In this document: positions 1 to 10,208 of the stretch, in pieces
Numbering within the stretch: position 1 is the stretch's first letter
Layout of the letters: every line of letters begins with the position of its first letter
Source: Heterotrichella gracilis
Lineage: Eukaryota > Sar > Xanthophyceae > Tribonematales > Xanthonemataceae
Length of the DNA: 64,000 nt
NCBI GenBank assembly: GCA_032358255.1
Contig: JAULBX010011212.1
Coordinates: forward strand, 41,792-105,791
Direction of reading: 5' to 3'
The notes under the pieces: generated by a model
Databases searched by the model: none
What the model was told of the DNA's origin: nothing
Seen by the model: only the letters and a program-made list of their open reading frames with translations
Position numbers and translations under genes: made by a program

Positions 1-2075
1 TGCCATGAGGTAAGAGTTATTGGGACACCAGGCGTGTGCCCTGTCCAGTGTATGGTGCCTCTGCTACAGTCTGTGCGACAGTTGGTGTGCGATGTTCGTG
101 CAGCATATCAAGCGGTATTGTTTCCTGTCTGCAGTTACAAGAAGCTAGCGCAGGACGTCCAGCCCGGTTCCCAGATCCTTGTGGCTGATGGGTCCATCGT
201 GCTGGAGGTTGTGTCAACAGACCCCAAGGCGGGAACCGTCCAAGCCAAGTGCCTCAACACAGCCATGCTGGGGTGAGCACTGCACTCATACCCTGCATAG
301 GCAACGCCCTTTGGCAGTTGCGGCAGATCCACTATTTGCCACTCAGCCCCCAGCCCTGCCTTTCTTGTCCCCGTACACAACTGCAGCACTGTTCCAACAC
401 CACAGCTGCATGCACTCACACAACCACCAGGTGCTGCTGCCCCTTACCCCCCCTGCCCTCCTCCCCGCCCCCCTCAGTGAGCGCAAGAACGTGAACCTGC
501 CTGGCGTGGTGGTTGACCTGCCCACCCTCACCAAGAAGGACGAGGACGACCTCATCAACTGGGGCATTCCAAACGAGATCGACTTCATCGCCGCATCATT
601 TGTGCGCAAGGGGGCGGACCTGGACTACATCCGCTCGGTGAGAGGGACTGACACAGGGGCAATGCGCAAACACTTCACTTCAAGTACACACGTGTACCAC
701 TCCTGTGTCCATTTTCACCGTTGGTTGCCTGCGCATCCAGCATGCATGGAGGCGCTGCCTGTGCCTAATAATATCCATGCAAGGCTCTGGCCCTAGCCAG
801 GCCCTGGTAGGTTGCGGCCCACCATATGCTCATGCACATAGGAATCAAATGGGGCATGGCCATGTGCATGGGCAGTTGCATGTGCCTTCTCTTGCCTGTG
901 CCCCTGCGCTGACCTTCCCTCCCTCTTCCTCCCCCAGGTGCTTGGCCCCAAGGGGCGCAGCATCAAGATCATCTCCAAGGTGGAGAACCAGGAGGGGGTC
1001 ATGAACTTTGACGAGATCGTTGACAAGACAGACGGCATCATGGTTGCGCGCGGTGACCTGGGCATGGAGATCCCAACCGAGAAGATCTTCCTTGCGCAGA
1101 AGATGATGATCCAGAAGTGCAACCTGGTGGGCAAGCCGGTGGTGACTGCCACGCAGATGCTGGAGAGCATGATCAAGAACCCGCGCCCCACACGCGCAGA
1201 GGCAACAGATGTGGCCAACGCCGTGCTGGACGGGACCGACTGCGTCATGCTGTCGGGCGAGACGGCGGCAGGCTCCTTCCCCATCCAGGCTGTGCAGGTG
1301 AGGGTGGGTGGGGAGGGATGGGGTGCACGGGGGGCCGACGCATGCTCACAAATGTGCACGCACAGTGCATCATGTAGCGCTGCCTTGCATTGCGGCGCCC
1401 CCATCGCTTGATTGCATCTGGCCAGTAGCAACATGCTGCTCTCACATATACACAGGAATAAAGCTGTGGTGCTATCCGCAACCAAACACGCCATAAATCT
1501 AGCTATTCATGTGTCCAGGTCATCACCCTAAATTTGCTGCTGCCATTCCCTGTCACTAATCTACTCATTCCTGTGTCCAGGTCATGACCCGCATCTGCCA
1601 CGAGGCCGAGGCCTCGCTTGACTACTACGCGCTGTTCAAGGCCATCATGAAGCGCACACCCGTACCCATGAGCCCGCTGGAGTCCCTGGCCTCGTCAGCC
1701 GTGCGCACAGCCCACAAGGTGCACGCATCGCTCATCGTGGTGCTCACGCGGGGGGGTTCAACCGCCCGCCTGGTTGCAAAGTACCGCCCATCCATCCCCA
1801 TCCTCACCGTGGCGGTCCCCGTGCTCACCACCGACAGCCTCACGTGGTCATGCTCCGGTGAGACGCCCGCTCGCCAGTGCCTGGTGACGCGCGGCCTGGT
1901 GCCCATCCTGGCTGAGGGCTCTGCGCGCGCCACCGACACCGACACCACCGATGAGATCCTGCGCGCAGCATTGGAGCGCGCCAAGGCCCTGAAGTTGTGC
2001 GTCAAGGGTGACTGCATAGTGGCGCTGCACAGAATAGGGAATGCATCCGTCATCAAGATTGTGGACATTAAATAG
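1..2075 (+). CDS. Pyruvate kinase, 5' end outside the window
   Basis: Pyruvate kinase transfers phosphate from phosphoenolpyruvate to ADP in the last step of glycolysis. Visible exons are 1-9 (last bases of an upstream exon), 135-272, 478-637, 938-1297 and 1581-2075; all phases agree and the stop is TAG at 2073. About 386 residues are visible, so roughly the first 120-130 of the usual 500 or so are missing. Seen in order: SYKKL, the B-domain end with [23 protein letters not shown], the active-site segment [25 protein letters not shown], the conserved [17 protein letters not shown] stretch, and a C-terminal effector domain with [16 protein letters not shown]. No transit peptide can be judged because the start is missing. 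Family assignment is secure; cytosolic versus plastid isoform is not. Confidence 0.97.
1508..1594 (+). repeat. Duplicated splice acceptor in the last pyruvate kinase intron
   Basis: The acceptor context TGTGTCCAGGTCAT occurs at about 1510 and again at 1573, where the second copy is the real start of the final exon. The first copy reads on as CACCCTAAATTTG and quickly leaves the coding frame. It looks like a decoy produced by duplication of the exon edge. Confidence 0.75.
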
Positions 2076-3599
2076 ACGCGCAACAGCGCCAGCAGGGTGG
2101 ATGAGGCAGGGAGGTGCAAGCCAGCAGGCCCCAGGCACTGCGCTTAGGGAATTGTAGGATCCCGTTGGAATGTAGTCACAGTGGAGTGGCGGTTTATTTT
2201 CCAACCGGGCCCATTAGTGCCATTGATGTGCGGGTTGTTGTGGCACATTGACTGGACGCTTGCACTTGCATGGTATTGGGTTACCGTATTATTGTTTGGG
2301 AGTGTGAGAGGTGTGAGTATGAAGTGCATGCGCGAAGGGGTATGGGTGTGACACATGTGTACACCGTTAGCAACAGCCAGCCGTTGAACATTTGTAGCCA
2401 CTTTCAAGAACATTGTTGTGTACCTCAAAAAAAGGTTTGTTAAGATTCATATGGTATCACCATGAAGGCAGCTGCAGTGCTATATTCTCAGTGTGCTTTT
2501 GAAGCACTGCTTGGTAATTGCCATAGCCACCCTGTAGCAGTATGCTAGCCTATGTAGTAGGTTGTACGCTTGATGCCATGCAGTGTTCCGCTGTCCTGTA
2601 CTAGAAAGCCTCGCAGGCTAGTATGAGGCGCGTGCACTTGCGCGGCGGCGGGATTGATCGTCGGAACTGGCTGGCAGCCTGAGGCTGGATCCATCGATGC
2701 CATCATTACTGGATAATGACCATATTATGAATGACTCATAATTGATTATTATTTGCACCCATTTTATGCCAGTACACGTGGCTGCCGCAGCAACTCATGG
2801 CTATAGCGCTCGCATTCAGGTGGCGGACCCAGCTCCATCAATGCCACCCATCCGGTCAGCTAGCTACCAGTACTGGCGGTGGCAGAACATACTACGTGGC
2901 CGCCATGGCGGCGGTTGGCAGATATTATCACCGCGCCGGTTGGCAGATATTATCACAAGTTAATTATTGTCGACATGTCATGCATTACTGTGGATCCAAC
3001 AGCGCAAGTCTAAGACTTGCCTATTATTCAAAAGTCTTGCATCAGATGGACCCACTGTCGGCTGCTACCGTCAAGGCTACCACAGTCAATAAGTTTAACA
3101 ACTTGTCTTTGAATGGCATTGCATTAATATTGCAAACAGTTGTCAACAATACAATCATGATGCATGGTTGGAACAGTTACTTCAACTTTGGGCCACAGGC
3201 GGCATGGCCCCATCAGTACTCAGTCTTAGCATATTGCTATTATCAACCATCACCGTGACATGCATCGAGCCTTGCCAGGAGCGGATGTGGCCCTAGGAGG
3301 CTCCTAATTTAGACATGGCGTGCAGTATGCACAGTGTGTGAACATGTCAACGTGTGGCCTTGCAAGTAACCAACATAACTAGGTAGATAATTCACTGATG
3401 TCCATACAATATGGTTCTGTTTGCAGCGGATGCAATTATTATCAAATCGCAATAGTAGGAAATTGTGCTGTCTGTTATCGGATGCCAGGGATTGCATCCG
3501 CACACGCGCTGAAACTACACGTGCGCTGCAGTTATTGAGTAAAATACACAGCGGGGCTGCTGCGCACCGGCACCCACCCACACAGACAAGTACTCAGAT
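2076..3599. other. AT-rich convergent spacer with small tandem repeats
   Basis: This lies between the 3' end of pyruvate kinase and the 3' side of minus-strand coding segments. From about 2390 the base composition shifts to AT-rich, unlike the flanking GC-rich genes. It holds a tandem duplication (GGTTGGCAGATATTATCAC twice, 2914-2957) and several short palindromes. Possible open frames here lack G/C-ending codon bias and recognisable motifs. I see no gene. Confidence 0.6.
2914..2957. repeat. Tandem repeat, two copies of about 25 bp
   Basis: CGGTTGGCAGATATTATCAC appears twice in direct succession, separated by CGCGC, inside the AT-rich spacer. No function is evident. Confidence 0.8.
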
Positions 3600-3702
3600 A
3601 TGCAGGTATCCAGTCTGCAAGCCCGCCCCGCCCCTCCCCCCTCCCCCCAAGCCTACCTCCCCTTTTGAGCCCGCGCGCCCCCAACCCCACCCAAACACTC
3701 AC

Positions 3703-4256
3703 TTTGACCCCTCTTCCTTGACTGCCGTCAGCACGCTGAATATTGTTGTTGTGAGGCTGTTGCGGATGTGGTCCAGCAGCGGCCCCGTCTTGTCCGCCAG
3801 CTGGATGCGGCCCAGGTCGCGCTTGGCGCGCAGCAGGGCGGCGGCGCGGCAGCCCGATAGCCGCGACAGTGTCTGTATCTTCACCGGAACCAGGAAGCCC
3901 TCGCAGGTGATGAGCACGCACACTGCGGCAATCTCGTTTCCGCTGTAGCGCAGCGGTGCCAGGTGGTGCAGGATGAGGGGGAGCGCGCGCTGCACGGCGG
4001 CGGTGGGGATGGACGAGGGCAGGCGGAACAGCGTGCACAGGCTCCAGATCATCCAGGTCACCATCATGAGCCACTGGCCAGGGTCAAACGGGGCGCTGGG
4101 GTCGCCACTTGGGGGCAGCAGGGGCAGGAGAGGTGGGAAGGGCAGGGGGCAGGGCGCTGCGACGGGCGCGGGGCTATGTGGTGGAGGCAAGTCGCTGTCG
4201 CTGGTCAGGGCTGACACAAACGAGGCGCCCTCTTGCGCGCCAGGCCCTGCCTTCTC
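3703..4256 (-). CDS. Unidentified protein, internal exon
   Basis: A minus-strand exon running from an acceptor (CTGCTGCAG, exon start 4256) to a perfect GTGAGT donor (exon end 3703). It encodes about 185 residues: a Pro/Ser-rich linker of about 45 residues, then an alpha-helical-looking region rich in Leu, Ile and Arg beginning near PFDPGQWLMMVTWMIWSL and ending near TTTIFSVLTAV. Codon use has the strong G/C third-base bias of the real genes here. If the donor is not used, translation stops seven bases later. The pattern could fit a HEAT-like or other helical repeat, but I do not recognise the family. A downstream exon is possible near 3620 (after CTTGCAG). The upstream exons could not be connected convincingly. 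Confidence 0.55.
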
Positions 4257-4538
4257 CTGCAGCAGTGGCTGGTTGTGTGTGAGGGCGTGCGCAGGGGACA
4301 ACAAGGGTTGGGAGCACCCAGCAAACGTGCGGTGCAGAGGTAGGTGGTCCCCCAGGTGGTGCCAGTGTGTAATGGCCAAGCAGTTGCTTGGCAAGAATGG
4401 GTGGTGTGGCTGCCTACCTTCCCCCCTAGAATATGTACTTGTGTACCATTCTGCTGTGATTGTGGTGGTGGTTCCGAGGTGGTTGGGGCCGACCCCTCCC
4501 CTGCCTCCACCATGCCGCCACCCAATATTTGGCTGTAG

Positions 4539-4646
4539 CTAGCAGTGGGTTTGGTACAGCAACTTGTTGTTGTGGATCACGAGGCGGGTGGATTGGACGA
4601 TCGCGGCTGGCTTGTTGTAGGCCAGCGCTCTTATGTCACACCAGTG
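4539..4646 (-). CDS. Possible terminal exon of an unidentified minus-strand gene
   Basis: After an acceptor-like AG at 4647-4648 the minus strand reads 35 residues, including ALAYNKPAAIVQSTRLVIHN, then TAG at 4539. The codons are strongly biased (GCG CTG GCC TAC AAC AAG and so on), which is what suggests real coding rather than chance. The phase does not connect simply with the exon at 3703-4256, so it may end a separate gene or be an alternative exon. No family was recognised. Confidence 0.3.
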   Translation of the reverse strand, partial: HWCDIRALAYNKPAAIVQSTRLVIHNNKLLYQTHC

Positions 4647-4699
4647 CTGCTACCTAAGCCTGCAGCCCGTGTCGAAGCGGAGGCTGCAAGAGGAAGGGA

Positions 4700-6356
4700 T
4701 TGCAAGTTAGCCACGCCTGAGGGTTGAGTTCACAAATGCACAAGGCTTCTTAAGTGCAAGGTACGGTCAGGGTGTTGTGCACATCTTTGGGGGGGAGTGG
4801 GGGAGAGACCTGAAGATGTGAGGGAGAGGTCCACAACGCAAACACAACAGGTGCAACACAAAACCCAGGCTGAAATGCTCAGCCTTCTAAGCAACAGATG
4901 AGTATTAATATTCTTGTAACATTGCGGTGCAGTGTTGCGGTGTCAAGTGCTGCAAAGTGGGCTGGAAGCCTTCCAGATGCATGACTAACATGCAGTAATA
5001 GATGCTATGTTCTAGGCCAAAGCAAGGGCTGTCCAGCAACACCCTAAAACGACGTTGCCATAGGAAATCAAAATCCAAGTTGCATACAACGTTGATAACC
5101 GATCACATAAGCCATCCCTGCCAAAGTCCCAACAGTAGAGCAGCATTGCGTGGTTGGGCAAAGGGAACACTGCTGCAGCCCAAAAAACGTGCTGACAGGA
5201 AATTAAGCAGGATATTACTTTGAGAATATAGCTGTGGTAGGCCACAGCTGGGTTTTGTGTAGTAGAGAGGGCTGACATCTTCCAGCAAGCTGTGGTCAGT
5301 GCCTGCTGCGCAACATGCCCGGGGCAGCAGATCTCTCTGACCACACTGCACTCGCTGCCACTGAAAGGGGACTAGCTACGCACTGTTTCAACCAAGGACG
5401 CTGATCTGAAGTCCTATGAAACCACCGAAACGTCTGTTCAAATTACTGCAAACCTGGGTAAGCCACACCTGTCAAGAAGCTCCAAGCTCGTAGCCAGATA
5501 TGGTGTGTGCCTGACAACGGTCCCGCTGAGAAGGTCCAAATGTTTAACGAGCAGTCGTGAGCTGGCTGCTCCTTGTAGCCTGACAACAAACCGCGACAAG
5601 GTCCTCACACACAACACGAGGTGCGTGGTGCCAGCAACGAAACACAGGTGTGCTACATACAAGGAGTTGCGAGTAAGGCTTTATGGGGAGTAAGGCCTTG
5701 TGGGTGTGTCCACTTCAGCATAGTTGGTTAGCCATCGCTGTGAGAAAAGGTATGTCTATCACCCAAACATAATGTCAACCATGGACCACCTGTTTTCAAA
5801 AAACATAAAATGATTTAAAATGGAAAAAAAGGTTTTTTTACGACGAAAGGTCCCGGAGCATAGTACGATGCATATAACAGCCTCGGTGGGCCACGTAGCT
5901 GGCAGCATATACAACTAAGGAACAGTGTTGGCAACCTATCAGTGGAGCCAAAGGAGAACCTTGCTGTAGACCAGGTATGGGACACCCATCGCCCGGCGAT
6001 TTCTCACATGCGTTTCCAGTCCACTCTGCCCAGAACAGAACATCACGTACCTTGGACGTTCCTTATGTGTTCACTGTGTTCTGTTCGGTCCTGTATGCGG
6101 TTGATGTACCTTGGTGGTAATATGTACGTGCAGTGGGGCTTACATGCCGTGGACTTGGTTGCACATGCCAGGCTGGAACATGGTTGGGTCCCTGGGCACA
6201 AGTATCAACCTCTATGTCTGCATCTTGGTCTGTTCAGCAAGCCTGAACGTGTTCGAGAGACATGTTTGTCGTGGCTCCCTGTTCTCCTCTGTTAAAAAAA
6301 CTTTTTCATCTTGCAGATTATTTACCAAGCAAGCACTGGCCTACCCACCGCCAGCA
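4700..6356. other. Intergenic region upstream of the DUF3181 gene
   Basis: The composition is moderately AT-rich with homopolymer A and T runs near 5800-5840. Open frames on the minus strand near 5010-5350 have unbiased codons and no motif, so I do not call them. It probably contains the promoter of the gene starting at 6357 and perhaps the 5' part of the minus-strand gene to the left. Nothing else is supported. Confidence 0.5.
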
Positions 6357-7361
6357 ATGCAGTCCACACTAGCGTGCCACGCACCTGCTGCCTGCAGCCC
6401 GCGGTGTGCTGCAGCAGCTCCTTTCCATGCAGGTAAAGCAGGCACCATAGACTTTGCACCACTGCAGACCTGAGCTCTATCAACCTGGGGCCTGGTCTGC
6501 TACGCCATGGCCGGCTGAGTGCCCTATGAGGCCATTTCGGAATGGTTTGCCCAACCCCCTGCCAACGTGACATGTTTGTGATGTCTCAGGCACGCTCAGG
6601 CGTCAGCGCCTTGGCCCCACGCACGCGCTGTGCCCCGCGTCCCGCCGCAGGGGTAAGGTGGTTGCGAGTGGGCTGGGGGATGCCGTTGAGGGGTGGCTTG
6701 ACGTGGCCAAGCTGGTGAGCGGGGGAGGCAGCCCCGGGGGCAAGACGCCCTGGGATGACCTGGCGTATCAGATAGGTGAGACCAAGGTGCCCAGTGGCGC
6801 CAGTGCTTGCCTGGACGTACCAAGTTTCACAGTGTATGGACCCAGCGGTGCTCTGATCACTGTAATACATGGTGTATTAACCCTACCCCGTCCACCACCG
6901 CCCAGGTCGCGAGGTGTACGTTGACGTGAACGGCTGGCACCTGTACCTACGTGACATCAGCGCAGCGCCTGACCTCAAGATGCACACCGCACTGGCGCGC
7001 CAGGTGGGGTCGCATGTGGAGCGGGGGAGCGATGCCCAGGCAGTGGTGGAGGACCTGCTGCGCCAGGTGCCGCTGTCGCTGGGGGGAGGGCAAGTCCAGG
7101 TGGGTGGGTGGGGAGTAGGCCTGGGGTGTGTGGTGCGCCCAGTGCTAGTGGATGGGACAGCTGTGCTTGGGGCATTGGGTAACTACTCGCTTTGGGGCGC
7201 ACGCTGGCAGAATGGATTGTCTGATGTTTGATTGGTTTGTAACTTGGGGCACTTGTCATGTGTGGCCCATGGTGTTGCAGGTGCCGCTGTCCCAGGCCAT
7301 CCCCAAGCACTGTGTCCAGGACTTTGTCAAGGTGGTTGAGGACTACCAGCGGGACCTGTGA
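6357..7361 (+). CDS. DUF3181-family protein, probably plastid-targeted
   Basis: Four exons join in frame (6357-6432, 6590-6775, 6906-7099, 7281-7361) to give 178 residues. The first 45-50 residues (MQSTLACHAPAACSPRCAAA...) are rich in Ala, Ser, Cys and Arg with few acidic residues, as in algal chloroplast transit peptides. The remainder matches the small cyanobacterial and plastid family of unknown function DUF3181: a helical start, then the core VYVDVNGWHLYLRDISAA, a helical middle, and the C-terminal LPLSQAIPKHCVQDF-like segment. Cyanobacterial members are about 90 residues, so the extra N-terminus fits targeting. The biochemical role of the family is not established. The ATG was chosen because its exon is the only nearby one whose phase fits. 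Confidence 0.72.
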
Positions 7362-7701
7362 GGGGAGAGGGCTGTCCGGCATGAACCTGACCTGTGGGGG
7401 CAAGGGCTGCAGTGGGACTCGTCCACCTGTATACTGGGTGGCAAGACTCAGCAATTTGGGTGCAAATGGCTTGTATCCCCTAAAAATAGCTGCACTCTTC
7501 ATTATGAGCACAGCTGGGCTCAACTGTGACACCAGGTTATGTCGGATCGTTGAACGCGATGGTGTGGAGAGTTGTATGGTCATATCGTAAATGAGTGGCA
7601 CCCATTGGACGTCTTATTTGGGATCCGTTGGTCTGGAGGTGGGGAAGAAAGCAAGACCTTGGAAAGCAAGTGTTGCAGCAGTACTGGCACTTGCACGCTG
7701 T

Positions 7702-7760
7702 TGCAATACGCCTATTTAAGGAACTTTTTTGGCAATACGCCTTATTTAAGGAAGTTTTTG
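7702..7760. repeat. Tandem repeat, two copies of about 31 bp
   Basis: GCAATACGCCTATTTAAGGA and a near-identical copy GCAATACGCCTTATTTAAGG follow one another, each ending in a T-run. It lies in the 3' flank of the DUF3181 gene. Confidence 0.85.
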
Positions 7761-7825
7761 TTTAACGGGGATTGTGACAATGATCCCGGGGATGTAACAA
7801 AGATCCGATTTCGGAACAGCATCTC

Positions 7826-7843
7826 TAAACCCTAATTTAGGGT
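7826..7843. repeat. Head-to-head telomere-like heptamers
   Basis: TAAACCCTAATTTAGGGT is an imperfect palindrome made of one CCCTAAA-type and one TTTAGGG-type unit. This matches the plant-type telomere repeat in inverted orientation. Confidence 0.6.
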
Positions 7844-8078
7844 GACCCCACAACCTGGGGTCTCGACTGGCATCCTTCTCCTGGCGTTCGACAAGTTTTT
7901 GGCAGCAAACGTCGACTTAAGACGCCTTCACTCTGCAGTGGCAGCACAATCGTCAAAAATGTCCTGTGGAGTTCAAGCCTGGTTGATTTGCTGAAACCCC
8001 GAGTCTTCACTGGGTCACCGCTGGCTCCGTTTGTCGGGTTACCTTTGGACTAAACGGCGAGCGAAACACTATTGCACC

Positions 8079-9079
8079 ATGAAGCCAACACGGCAGTCAC
8101 GCACCACCCGGCCTGCTGCTCGGTACAGCAACGGGAAGCCCTCTAACGGGATTGAGAAGCCGGTAAAGCATGAGGTGGGTGGGATGGCCCCTGGATCGCA
8201 CCCTGTTGCTACCAGCTGACTGCCCAAGTTGAGACGCCAGCTTCTGCTGCTGCACTCTTGACCTGTACGTTTCCTGGTGTGTGTGCAGCTGCCAATCATC
8301 GGCGAAATTGGTCACGTAGGAAGGGCGGACATCACCAAACTCAAGGTGAGCATTGCAAAGTCCCTGCTTGGTGTGCTGCACCTCGTGTGGCACCCACGAG
8401 GTGGTGAGACGACTGCCGCAGCTGTGGCCAGCAATTGCTATTGGAGCGTCACCAAGCAGTGCCACCCCCATGCAAAGCTCCTTGACTGCTGGTGTTGTCC
8501 CTGCCGTCCTTCATCGCCGTGTTGTTGTTGGCATGCAGCTTCTCACGCGGCTGTGGATAACGTGCTGCTGCTGTGCAGGTCGTATCTCTTCGCAAGTACA
8601 GCCGTCTGTATGACCTGCCAGGCGTAACAAACAGCAGCACTAAAGACGAGTTGACGGTAGCTGTTGCGAAGCATTTTGCCTCACAGGTAAGCTGGACACC
8701 TGGCTCGATTTCTTGGGTATGGGATGCTGGCATGTGCCTCCACCTTGTCTACCACCAAGGTGGAAGCAGCTCGACACAACATCTGTGCTACAGTGCACTG
8801 AAGTGTCAGGTGCTTGATTTTCTGTGCTGGGCCATACCAACCGATGTGCTCTCAGTAGTTTGGGGTGTTGTCAAGCTTTCGGGTGTGGCGTGCATTGTCG
8901 ATCGAGGTGTTGCCTGGGCGAGGCGCCCAAAGAAGCATGCATTGAACGGCAAACCACCCGGACACCCGTGTGCTACTTGGGCTGAACGAAATCGTGTACT
9001 GTGGTTGCAGGTTCTCAGCGAGAACGATGTACTTCAAGCTTTGGCAAGCAGGAAGAAGGAGAACGGAGGCAGCCGGTGA
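8079..9079 (+). CDS. SAP30-like Sin3-binding protein
   Basis: Exons 8079-8174, 8289-8345, 8579-8686 and 9011-9079 are each a multiple of three bases and give a 109-residue protein. After a basic N-terminus (MKPTRQSRTTRPAARYSNGK) it carries the Sin3-associated SAP30 domain: ADITKLKVVSLRKYSRLYDL, then a Leu-Pro turn, TKDELTVAVAKHFASQ and the final SENDVLQALAS helix. In other eukaryotes this domain bridges the Sin3 scaffold and histone deacetylase and acts in the nucleus. The animal zinc finger that precedes the domain is absent, as in plant SAP30-like proteins. All four exons are phase 0. Identification rests on the remembered family pattern. Confidence 0.65.
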
Positions 9080-10208
9080 CACAGCAGCAAGGCCAGCCGT
9101 CTCTTGAGGACAATGTGGAGCTGCACCCACTCAAGGTGGCGTCTGGGGGAGCCAAAAAACGTAACTATTTGGAGCGCCTGGAGCCCTTTCTTCGTTTTCG
9201 CTTTGTACAGTGCTACTGATTTATTACGTTTTGCAAATGCAACGGTTCCCTCGTTTTCTCAAGGGTCTGGGAACCATCTTTGGGTGCTAGTTGTGGGTAG
9301 CGTTTATTTTTTAGGATAAGCTATCCATTCAAGGTCACCTTGATGGCCAAGCGAGATTTTGAGGGTGCATTCACTGGCCTATTTCCAATGGTTGGGAGCC
9401 AATGTGGCTGGTGTGGCTGGGCACACACAACACACCTGCAAAGGTATCTTTCTCCAGCCAGGAAAAACCTCCATTTTTCGTGGCACTACTGCTTAGCTTA
9501 CCACTTATGATGCACAAGTGACAGCGGTTGCAACGTAGTTTACCTGCAGTGCACCTTCAGGGTTAAGGAATTCCATAGCTGCAATTACACTCCAGCACCC
9601 GTGTTTTACATATCATAATGGCAACCCTGTAGGCTCAGATGGGTTTTGTGATGGCTGTGACCTTCTGCCACCTGTTTGCAGTATTGGGTGACGTTGCCAT
9701 ATGCAGTTGCAAACATGTCTACTCGGTGTACGTCACATGTATGAGCCTTCACAACACCATAGACTCCAAGGTCTGTGGCCTCTGAGGTCTCCGACTAAGA
9801 GTACACAACGTGACGCCCGATTGGTGCAACGCCATGGCACCCATTTTACACGCCTTGTAAACATCAAAGCATGCCAGACAACAGTCACTGAAGGACTACA
9901 GTAGTCCCCTTGAAAACAAATGTTTAAAACAGCTGAATGAGTTTGAGCACCGCACGCAAGTCTCCCTCTCCTCAGCAACACAGAAGAAATACAAACAATT
10001 ATGCAGCATGCTTCTGCTTACACCGCATCGCTGCTGCCAGTGCCTTCAAAGGAATGCTCCACAGACTGCCTTCCTGCCAGCAACCACCACATGGCATGCA
10101 TACCTCAGCCATGTCGCCCCAGATATGACGTGCAAAGGTAAAGCATCATCATAACAACATGCCGCTGCATCACCATGACACCGTTTCCCTACCCACCCAT
10201 GCATCCTG
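9080..10208. other. Convergent spacer between SAP30-like and PTPA genes
   Basis: Only 3' flanks are expected here. The composition is mixed and less AT-rich than the other convergent spacers. No coding bias, RNA gene or strong repeat was seen. Confidence 0.5.

Larger units (their letters stand above)
7362..8078. other. Spacer between DUF3181 and SAP30-like genes
   Basis: It contains a tandem duplication (7702-7760), a TGTAA-type chlorophyte polyadenylation motif near 7793, and inverted telomere-like heptamers near 7826-7843. The part beyond about 7850 is probably the promoter and 5' leader of the next gene. No coding signal was seen. Confidence 0.5.
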
